Assembly: GCA_039923455.1 (NCBI GenBank)
Contig: JBDTCS010000012.1
Location: 1 to 11,173 of the forward strand
Source of the DNA: JBDTCS01 sp039923455
GTDB taxonomy: Bacteria; Bacteroidota; Ignavibacteria; Palsa-1295
DNA length: 11,173 nucleotides
Direction: 5' to 3'
The notes beneath the pieces are model-generated. The model ran no database searches. It had not been told where the DNA came from and saw only the letters and a list, made by a program, of their open reading frames with translations. Every line of letters begins with the position of its first letter. Position 1 is the stretch's first letter. The translations under genes and the position numbers were made by a program. Of the stretch, positions 1-5,641 are shown piece by piece.

Positions 1-143
1 AACTGAGTGAAGAGAGCATTAAATTCAGACTCTTTCGTTTCCAGAATCATAGGAAAATTCTTAATTTAAAAGTACTACATTTTAATAAAACATCCAATGC
101 CACCAGAACACTTTCGTCAATCGTCGCGTCGCCGCTTATAGAT

Positions 144-1331
144 TCACTGCAGGAATGGTTCGAAGAACTGCATGTCGACATCAAACTCTTGTCTGGGTGT
201 GACGCCAAGTCGAGTTTGCTGGAACATCTCAACCAATTTTTCTCCATCTACTAACTCTATCTTCGGATCAATACGCTCTGCTTCCTTTCTTGCTTCTGCA
301 GAGAAGGTGCCGGTAGTGAGAAATATTCCTTTCTCCGCTCGACCCAGGATTGAATTTCTGAAATCTCCGACTTCAGATCGCGAAACCGTGCCGACATATC
401 GTTTGCACTGAAACGTCACTATCAGTGACACGAAAGGATTGATGGCCAGTTTTCCAGAACCATCAAATCCTCCATCACGTGAGCGACCTGTGACGAGCAC
501 GTTTTCAAAGCCAGACTCTCTTAATAGGAGTCCGCAGACTTCTTCAAATCCTTTAGGCGTTAGCCGTCGCAGTACTTCGAGCAATGACTCCGGTTGTTCA
601 TCCTCCACTAACTCGTCCGGCTCTTCTTCATGCTGCCCAGCTATCTGTTCCTCTGGCTCTTCGATTGCAGCCATTTCCTTTTTAGGCAATTCCGAATAGA
701 CTCGAAACTCCTCGATGATGGTCTTACGAGATTTTTCAGACGGCAGTATTGCTTCGCGTCCTTTCTCAGTTAAGACCCATGTGCCTCGGCTGGATGAATC
801 CAGATAGCCTGCCTTCACCAAATAATCTCTCGTCCAGGCAACTTGATTATGAAATCTCAACGTGCCATCCTTCAATGTTGCTTCAATTACATTTGGGGGT
901 AGGTCGAGATTCTTTGCAATCAAATCAGAAACTTCTCTCGGCTTGCCCGAGCCACCAAGTTGTTTAAGTGCCTCGAGTAGCGGACCCGCTAACGGTTTGA
1001 ATCTATCCTGTACATTCGCGAAAACGACTTGCGCATCTTCCGTTGAGAGTTTGGCATGCTTACCTTTATCTGTCAGCGCCCAAATGCCTCGTGTCGAACC
1101 ATCAAGGTATCCACCATTCACAAGATACTGTCGCGCCCAAGCAACTTGATTGTAAAATCTCGGAACCCCAGTTTTTGTCTTCTCCTCTAAAATACCTTGA
1201 GCTATGTTCTGCTTTCTTGCAATCAGCTCAGTCACCTCTCTCGCTTTTGCAGAACCGCCAAGTTCTCTCAACGCATCGAGTATCGGCCCAAACCATTGGA
1301 CGAATTCTGATCCCTTGCTCTCTTTCTTCAT
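144..1331 (-). CDS. mrr: Mrr-type (type IV) restriction endonuclease with duplicated N-terminal winged-helix domain
   Basis: This 395-residue protein should cut modified (methylated) foreign DNA in the cytoplasm, as Mrr enzymes do. Residues about 8-94 and 108-194 are two diverged copies of the Mrr N-terminal winged-helix domain. Both copies carry the same landmarks (LGGS, REV, RF-NQVAW, GYLD, RG-W-LT-KG). An acidic Glu-rich linker spans about 216-250. The Mrr_cat PD-(D/E)xK nuclease domain follows at about 250-377, with Glu263/264 in GFEEV, Asp290 in DGGFDG, and Gln308-x-Lys310 in FQCKRY, so the active site looks intact. E. coli Mrr is about 304 residues with one N-terminal domain; the extra length here comes from the duplication and linker. 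The ATG at 1329-1331 gives the complete first repeat, and there is no clear Shine-Dalgarno. No methylase or specificity gene lies nearby, which fits a solitary type IV enzyme. Downstream bases 1-143 are AT-rich with no gene recognised. Family assignment is secure; the target modification is unknown. Confidence 0.92.
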   Translation of the reverse strand: MKKESKGSEFVQWFGPILDALRELGGSAKAREVTELIARKQNIAQGILEEKTKTGVPRFYNQVAWARQYLVNGGYLDGSTRGIWALTDKGKHAKLSTEDAQVVFANVQDRFKPLAGPLLEALKQLGGSGKPREVSDLIAKNLDLPPNVIEATLKDGTLRFHNQVAWTRDYLVKAGYLDSSSRGTWVLTEKGREAILPSEKSRKTIIEEFRVYSELPKKEMAAIEEPEEQIAGQHEEEPDELVEDEQPESLLEVLRRLTPKGFEEVCGLLLRESGFENVLVTGRSRDGGFDGSGKLAINPFVSLIVTFQCKRYVGTVSRSEVGDFRNSILGRAEKGIFLTTGTFSAEARKEAERIDPKIELVDGEKLVEMFQQTRLGVTPRQEFDVDMQFFEPFLQ

Positions 1332-1450
1332 TTAGAATTGGTGAACGTGTCGATTGTGGAGTCTCTTAGACGGTCAACTTACAAACCAGTGAGGGATGCC
1401 TGCATCTATATTTGGAATTCTACCCCCGAAGGAGAGTTAAATATACGAAG

Positions 1451-1517
1451 GAAACTGTCTGAACCTTGATTTTATGGGATTTCAGAGATTAAGAAGATTG
1501 GGGAGGGATCGAGTGCG
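1451..1517. repeat. 67-bp dispersed direct repeat, copy A
   Basis: This segment matches 4166-4232 in the same orientation at 65 of 67 positions; the differences are C/T at 1483/4198 and G/A at 1506/4221. Similarity stops sharply on both sides. Inside it, GAT recurs at 1468, 1478, 1487, 1496 and 1507, about one helical turn apart. The two copies bracket the WD40/T9SS gene. It has no open frame of its own that looks coding. It probably belongs to a larger dispersed repeat family, but only two copies are visible here. Confidence 0.9.
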
Positions 1518-1704
1518 GTGAGCATAGCGGTCCTGTAGCTGCATAGTTCGATCGGTAGACACCGTGCGGTTGTTGGAATGTTTGATGGGTAAAGCGTTTC
1601 AGCCAAAAATCGGGGGATGCTCGGCGACGAGCTTGTATAGCGGCATCGTGATCCGAGTACTCCAAAGCGCCGCTTCGAATCATAGCGAGAGCGAAAGTTT
1701 GTAC

Positions 1705-1712
1705 TATATTTG
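1705..1712 (+). promoter_or_regulatory. Possible Bacteroidota-type -7 promoter element
   Basis: TATATTTG matches the TAnnTTTG -7 consensus of Bacteroidota primary sigma factors and lies about 170 bp upstream of the WD40 gene start. I see no clear TTTG -33 partner at the expected 19-21 bp spacing. A match of this kind is expected a few times by chance in a window this size, so this is only a candidate. Confidence 0.18.
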
Positions 1713-1883
1713 ATAGATATATTTTGAACAAAAGCGTCGTCTTTCTTCCTACGCAGAAAAGGATACACAATTGGTGGGGCCGCCGCAAGGGTTGGAGGTC
1801 TACGAATTGGGTAGTTCCTTCGCGGGTGGGCCCAGATGGAGATCAAACCGAATTTCACATTTCCGTAACTCTCAAGTAGTCAC

Positions 1884-4013
1884 ATGAAAAGAGCGCCTCT
1901 TAGGCCAATTATGCTGCTGCTGGTTTTGGGTCTGACCTCAGTCGTGAGAGGTCAGACACCAACTCTTGCTTGGTCACATCCGCCGAGCAGCCGCGCCAAC
2001 ACCTACGCGATAGGCGCATCACCCGATGGTTCGATGATCGCCTCGGGTGGCAGCGATGCAACGATCCATCTTTGGAAAGTTGCAACCGGAGAAGCGACGA
2101 TTTTTAATGGTTCGTTCGATTCGCTCTGGGCTTATCCCGTATCCTGCATTTGCTTTTCGTCCGATTCGAAGAAGCTTATTTGTGGAAAGCAGGGTGGCAT
2201 TATTCAAGTCTGGGATATTAACGCACCTTCGACGAATGCAGAGTACTCATTTAGCACTAACGCGCCTGGGTATTCAGATAAAGTCGTTGGCGTGATCAGC
2301 GGTCCCAATAATACTTTTTATTCGGCAACTCTTGAAGGATCCATTCATCAATGGTCATTAGCTGATGGGCATCAGATTGGTGGGATCATCCTCCATGATG
2401 ACCTTTTTCGTTACATAGCTCTGAGTCCCGATGGGACGATCTTAGCTGTAGCGTCGCAGGGCTCGGTGCAATTCTTTTCAACGTTGAATTGGAAACAACA
2501 AGGAAAGACACTACCCTTCGACAACATTATGGGAATTGCCTATGTACCGAATGGCCAATTACTGGTTTGTACATTGTCGCAGCTCATAACAATCGATCCC
2601 GTATCTGGTAATCAGTTGAAAGTAGTAACGTTACCCGCCACCGGACGCAAGTTATCCATTTCTCCTGACGGAGCTTCTGCGGTAGTGGTAACGGTCTCTG
2701 AATTTCGTGAGTATAATACTTCTACGCTTGCCTTTCAAGGTTCGCTGCCGGCAGATTTGGCCTCGCTCTGCTGCGTGATTCCTGGAAATAAATTGCTTGG
2801 TTGTGTTACCGGTTATCAAGATATTTCTATTGCTTCCCTTAGCGAGTTCAAGCGGATAGCCAGCTTCTCTGCGCATTCAGCACTCGTGGTGAGCATGGTG
2901 CTCTCCGCAAACGATTCTATCATGTACACGGTTGCCCTCGACCATACGCTAAAAGCGTGGGAGAGGGCTTCAGGCATCCTTTTATACTCGATCTACTTCG
3001 AGCAGGACCAGCCTTTTTGCGTTACTCTGACCGGAAAAAATGATGAGGCGTTTGTTGGATTTGTATCCGGAGCATGCCAGCGTTGGGATTTGAAAACAGG
3101 AAAACTTCTCAAGGAGGTTTTACGAGTCTCGCAACCTATTCGAGATGTTGCCTTATGCCCGGCGCTTGGTGTGTATGCAATCGCTTCTTCTGACAGTACT
3201 CTCCGAGTATTTAAGGCTGAGACGGACGAGCTTCTCAAATCACTGAGGTTTGATGACGTAGCTCATAAAGTCGCATTCTCACCTGATGGCAAATACTTAG
3301 CTTGTGGTTGGGGAGACCGTACCAGTGTGGTAACTTATGGTGACCTTGTCACTTATTACGAGACGGGTAGTGCAGATTCATGCCACTTTTTAGAATTTTC
3401 ACAGGATTCGCACTTCATGTACTTGGAGTCCTCTGTTAGTTACGAAATTAATTGGCTTGATCGAAAAGTTGCGCTGGGTTTTGGGAAGCGCGACTTTCCT
3501 GGCACACCGCACTGGTCACACGACCATAATAATCGCCTTATTGGATTTTATCGAGGCGCGGCATTGAGTGTATCGCTCCGGGGGGATACTGTACTCTATG
3601 AGGGTCCAGCGATCCCACATAATTATTTGTACGCCCAATTGGCGCATGACGATCGTTCTATTTCAGGTGCCACAGATCTGGGTCAGCTGGATATGTGGAA
3701 TTTGCCTGCAGTGAAGGAGAGTGTCGCACTGTTGCCCGTTAGTCAGTCGGTGGCCGTGAGCTGTTACCCGAACCCACTGGTCACTTCACAGTCTACTGGG
3801 CTAACGATCATGACACCATTTGCAGAGGGAGCAGTCAAAGTGACAATTTTTGATGCCTTAGGACGTCCCGACAAAACCGCAAACGTTCGATGTTCTTCTT
3901 CGGGTATCATAACACTAAAAATGGAATCCATTCCATTCGGATTGGGATCTCATTATCTTCGTGTTGTCCAAGGAAACCGCACTGCCTCCTCGAGTTTTAT
4001 CACGCTTCCATAA
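1884..4013 (+). CDS. Secreted WD40-like beta-propeller protein with type IX secretion sorting domain
   Basis: This 709-residue exported protein has a Sec signal peptide at residues 1-23 (basic MKRAPLRP, then a Leu-rich core, likely cleaved at VRG/QT). Degenerate WD40-type blades fill about 40-610. Recognisable blades include SPDGSMIASGGSDATIHLW near 46-64, a GGIIQVWD strand near 104-111, SPDGTILAVAS near 181-191, an AHSALVVSM...LDHTLKAWE blade near 330-360, DLKTGK near 402-407 and FSPDGKYLACG near 465-475. Residues about 622-709 form a Por/T9SS type A sorting domain, with YPNP at 628-631, VTIFDALGR near 653-661 and a terminal beta-strand run (HYLRV...SSSFITLP). Such proteins cross the outer membrane by type IX secretion and are released or anchored at the surface; the propeller probably binds a partner, with no catalytic motif visible. 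The ATG at 1884 directly precedes the signal peptide. The gene stands alone between two copies of a 67-bp repeat. The ligand is unknown. Confidence 0.88.
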   Translation: MKRAPLRPIMLLLVLGLTSVVRGQTPTLAWSHPPSSRANTYAIGASPDGSMIASGGSDATIHLWKVATGEATIFNGSFDSLWAYPVSCICFSSDSKKLICGKQGGIIQVWDINAPSTNAEYSFSTNAPGYSDKVVGVISGPNNTFYSATLEGSIHQWSLADGHQIGGIILHDDLFRYIALSPDGTILAVASQGSVQFFSTLNWKQQGKTLPFDNIMGIAYVPNGQLLVCTLSQLITIDPVSGNQLKVVTLPATGRKLSISPDGASAVVVTVSEFREYNTSTLAFQGSLPADLASLCCVIPGNKLLGCVTGYQDISIASLSEFKRIASFSAHSALVVSMVLSANDSIMYTVALDHTLKAWERASGILLYSIYFEQDQPFCVTLTGKNDEAFVGFVSGACQRWDLKTGKLLKEVLRVSQPIRDVALCPALGVYAIASSDSTLRVFKAETDELLKSLRFDDVAHKVAFSPDGKYLACGWGDRTSVVTYGDLVTYYETGSADSCHFLEFSQDSHFMYLESSVSYEINWLDRKVALGFGKRDFPGTPHWSHDHNNRLIGFYRGAALSVSLRGDTVLYEGPAIPHNYLYAQLAHDDRSISGATDLGQLDMWNLPAVKESVALLPVSQSVAVSCYPNPLVTSQSTGLTIMTPFAEGAVKVTIFDALGRPDKTANVRCSSSGIITLKMESIPFGLGSHYLRVVQGNRTASSSFITLP

Positions 4014-4073
4014 CATTTCGCGACCGGAGACGAGTAATGGTGTGCTACTGTATACACAGAGTACCTCTTGATG

Positions 4074-4105
4074 TGGTAGGCGCAGGCTAAAGCCTGCGGC
4101 TACCA
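4074..4105. repeat. REP-like hairpin (GCAGGCT/AGCCTGC type)
   Basis: Two 15-base arms (4074-4088 and 4091-4105) pair at 14 of 15 positions around a 2-base loop, with core GCAGGCT/AGCCTGC and outer TGGTAG/CTACCA. It lies 60 bp after the WD40 gene stop. It could help end transcription or protect the mRNA 3' end, although no T-run follows. The form is that of an interspersed extragenic palindrome. Confidence 0.75.
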
Positions 4106-4107
4106 CT

Positions 4108-4165
4108 ACGCGCTCTGATTCCTTTCTTGCTTCTGCGGAAGAGGTGCAGGGTGTGAGAAATATTC
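4108..4165 (-). pseudogene. Relic of an mrr-like catalytic domain
   Basis: The last 53 bases match, without gaps, a stretch ending at 328 inside the intact mrr gene, at about 46 of 53 positions and in the same orientation. Read on the minus strand the relic gives IFLTPCTSSAEARKESER, against IFLTTGTFSAEARKEAER at residues 336-353 of the intact protein. Only about 18 codons remain. At 4165/4166 the similarity to mrr stops and the 67-bp repeat begins. It could be a remnant of a duplicated mrr or of a different paralogue; the roughly 87% identity favours an old event. It is too short to function. Confidence 0.65.
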
Positions 4166-4232
4166 GAAACTGTCTGAACCTTGATTTTATGGGATTTTAG
4201 AGATTAAGAAGATTGGGGAGAGATCGAGTGCG
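4166..4232. repeat. 67-bp dispersed direct repeat, copy B
   Basis: This is the second copy of the repeat at 1451-1517, in the same orientation, with 2 mismatches. It abuts the mrr-like relic directly on its left. On its right, similarity to copy A ends at 4232. Together the copies flank about 2.65 kb containing the WD40/T9SS gene, so recombination between them could delete or duplicate that gene. Confidence 0.9.
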
Positions 4233-4301
4233 CAGAGGCTCATGGACTACGGAGACGTTGAATTGCTTGGTTTCGCAACTGCCGTAAAACACACGGCTCA
4301 A

Positions 4302-4321
4302 TATTACGCTCCTCTGGAGCG
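4302..4321. repeat. REP-like element 1 (GCTCC-3 nt-GGAGC hairpin)
   Basis: GCTCC (4308-4312) and GGAGC (4316-4320) pair around TCT and are preceded by an ATATTAC tail. It is the same short element, in the same orientation, as the one at 4567-4587. Confidence 0.75.
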
Positions 4322-4410
4322 GACAGCATGTTGGGCACCGAATGACTCCGATATCTGAATGTGATACACGGTCGTTCTACGTTCGTACGTGCGCGTGTAA
4401 ATGTTCTTCC

Positions 4411-4460
4411 TGCTCCATAGGAGCAAAATATTTGTAGCCGCCGGTTTCAACCGGCGGTAC
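4411..4460. repeat. REP-like element 2 (double hairpin unit)
   Basis: Two hairpins are joined in one unit: TGCTCC-ATA-GGAGCA (4411-4425), then the spacer AAATATTTGTAG, then CCGCCGGTT-TC-AACCGGCGG (4438-4457). The same unit occurs inverted at 4610-4656. The conserved spacer shows that the two hairpins travel as a single element. Confidence 0.82.
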
Positions 4461-4482
4461 GTAAGCAACTTTTTTTATTGGA

Positions 4483-4503
4483 GCTCCGTAGGAGCGAAAT
4501 ATT
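4483..4503. repeat. REP-like element 3 (single hairpin plus ATATT tail)
   Basis: GCTCC-GTA-GGAGC (4483-4495) is followed by an AAATATT tail. It matches the reverse complement of 4567-4587 at 20 of 21 positions, so elements 3 and 4 form the inner inverted pair of the cluster. Confidence 0.82.
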
Positions 4504-4566
4504 TTCCGCGAAGGGTGGCAGGAATATCTGTGCATGCAACGATACTTCCGCTTCAGGTAACCTGTT

Positions 4567-4587
4567 AATATTACGCTCCTACGGAGC
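4567..4587. repeat. REP-like element 4 (inverted partner of element 3)
   Basis: An AATATT tail is followed by GCTCC-TAC-GGAGC (4575-4587). It is the inverted copy of 4483-4503 with one mismatch. The 63 bp between the two copies hold no other recognisable structure. Confidence 0.82.
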
Positions 4588-4609
4588 TTTGGATTGTTTT
4601 GTCCTGCCA

Positions 4610-4656
4610 CCGCCGGTTAAAACCGGCGGCTACAAATATCGCGCTCCTCTGGAGCG
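4610..4656. repeat. REP-like element 5 (inverted partner of element 2)
   Basis: CCGCCGGTT-AA-AACCGGCGG (4610-4629) is followed by CTACAAATATC and then CGCTCC-TCT-GGAGCG (4642-4656). This is the double-hairpin unit of 4411-4457 in reverse orientation. Changes fall in the loops, the outermost stem base pair and the spacer, while the core stems remain paired. It closes the outer arm of the nested inverted cluster. Confidence 0.82.
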
Positions 4657-4755
4657 GATGGAGCCCGCATGCAGCATTAAACGAACACGGAATCCAGATT
4701 TGATAGCCTGTCATCTTATGTTTGGTCGCGCACAGGATTCGTCAAGCGATGATTT

Positions 4756-4770
4756 AGCTCCCATAGAGCT
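4756..4770. repeat. Degenerate REP-like hairpin
   Basis: AGCTC and GAGCT pair around CCATA. It resembles the GCTCC/GGAGC hairpins to its left but has lost part of the stem. It may be a decayed copy of the family or an unrelated small hairpin. Confidence 0.35.
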
Positions 4771-5007
4771 GTGCGATTGCTGCCCCATTTTAATAGGATC
4801 GGATTTTTGAAAGCTGAAAACGGAAGACGTTAGCTAACATGTTTTTCTTGTTGGGGAATCGGCAGCTCAATGGAATGCGGTGCAAATATAGCATGAATCA
4901 CGATTCAACATCTGACCTCTGATCATTACTCTTGCGTTGCATAGAATCCGCGAAGTTAACACCCGTGTGGAGTGAAATCATTCAACGCGTGAATACGTCT
5001 ATTTATC

Positions 5008-5628
5008 ATGATCTCTTTATTGTTACTTAGACACGCTGAATCGAGTTCCATCGTCCAAGAAGAAGATAGCCTTATTCTCGATGATGAGACGAATGTATTA
5101 ACGGATGCGGGAAGAATTGCGAGTGTAGAGTTGGGAGAGTTGTTACGGACAAACTTCGGCTCCATCATTGTGCATTCAAGCCCGTCATCGAGGGCATACG
5201 AAACGGCGAAAAATATCTCCGATGGCGCGGAAAATATTCTATTAGATGAGCGACTACGTGAGCGAGCGTTTAACTTTCCACTTACGACGCCGACCGGTGA
5301 ATCTCGCAAGTATCAAATGCAAAGTCACATGCATCCTCATGAAAGGATTCTGGGTGGGGAATCCATCGCGGATCATCGAATAAGAGTAGGGGACTGGTTT
5401 CGCGAATTCGAAAGCAAGTTAGCTGAAGAGCATGTCTACGCCGTCGTCACACACGGAGGTACACTGGATCAATTGCTTGCAATCATATTCGAGAGTCCCA
5501 TTAACGCGATGAGCCGATATCATGTAGCTTGCGAACCGGCGCGGTTTCATTTACTCAAGCGATATCACGTTTCACCTGAGGCTTATGTTTGGCGATTGGA
5601 TTGCATAAATGCATGTGAGATCGGTTAG
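5008..5628 (+). CDS. Histidine phosphatase superfamily protein (phosphoglycerate mutase-like)
   Basis: This 206-residue cytosolic protein belongs to the branch of the superfamily that transfers phosphate through a histidine. RHAE at residues 8-11 is the catalytic RHG/RHA motif, with His9 as the likely phosphorylated residue. Arg62 in the SSPSSRAYETA segment is the second phosphate-binding arginine. LDERLRE at about 79-85 supplies the acid residue, and His149 in VVTHGGTLDQ is the second catalytic histidine. The core is complete and the length is normal for a single-domain member. A GGESIADHRIRVGDWFREFE segment (116-135) resembles the broad-specificity phosphatase/cobC-like type, but the substrate cannot be read from sequence. 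I chose the ATG at 5008 because the first beta-strand (ISLLLLRHAE) begins immediately; no strong Shine-Dalgarno precedes it. It converges with the malic enzyme gene, leaving 13 bp between the stops, with no terminator visible there. Confidence 0.88.
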   Translation: MISLLLLRHAESSSIVQEEDSLILDDETNVLTDAGRIASVELGELLRTNFGSIIVHSSPSSRAYETAKNISDGAENILLDERLRERAFNFPLTTPTGESRKYQMQSHMHPHERILGGESIADHRIRVGDWFREFESKLAEEHVYAVVTHGGTLDQLLAIIFESPINAMSRYHVACEPARFHLLKRYHVSPEAYVWRLDCINACEIG

Positions 5629-5641
5629 TGTATCCGCTGTC

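Larger units (their letters stand above)
1332..1883. other. Intergenic region between divergent mrr and WD40/T9SS genes
   Basis: These 552 bases separate two divergent genes and should hold both promoters. They contain the 67-bp dispersed repeat at 1451-1517 and an AT-rich stretch around 1698-1730 with a TAnnTTTG match. Two overlapping minus-strand reading frames of 99 and 128 codons cover 1472-1858. Their translations are Arg/Ser/Pro-rich with no domain, and they run into the repeat, so I do not treat them as genes. I see no tRNA or terminator here. Confidence 0.6.
4014..5007. other. Repeat-rich intergenic region between WD40 and histidine phosphatase genes
   Basis: This 994-bp stretch has no convincing gene. 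From left to right it holds a hairpin at 4074-4105, an mrr-like relic at 4108-4165, copy B of the 67-bp repeat at 4166-4232, five REP-like elements between 4302 and 4656, and a decayed hairpin at 4756-4770. A perfect palindrome GTTAGCTAAC lies at 4829-4838, followed by a short T-run. Small open frames here (for example plus 4478-4810 and minus 4377-4610) run straight through the palindromes and are not gene-like. Bases 4840-5007 should hold the phosphatase promoter, but I recognise no clear one. Confidence 0.7.

Noticed and set aside
1472..1858. 128-codon minus-strand open frame between mrr and the WD40 gene
   Set aside because: Low-complexity Ser/Arg/Pro translation, no domain, overlaps another frame of similar length, and its C-terminal end is encoded by the 67-bp repeat.
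144..4013. Mrr plus WD40 gene as a two-gene defence system
   Set aside because: The genes are divergent with a 552-bp spacer, and the WD40 protein has a signal peptide and T9SS sorting domain, so it acts outside the cell, away from Mrr.
4302..4656. Possible CRISPR array
   Set aside because: The repeats alternate orientation, have unequal spacing and differ in length; there are no cas genes. They fit REP-like palindromes better.
4478..4810. 110-codon plus-strand open frame in the repeat cluster
   Set aside because: It is read through REP-like palindromes, which explain its repeated Glu-Arg and Thr-Gly-Gly-Tyr-Lys-Tyr phrases; no start signal or domain.
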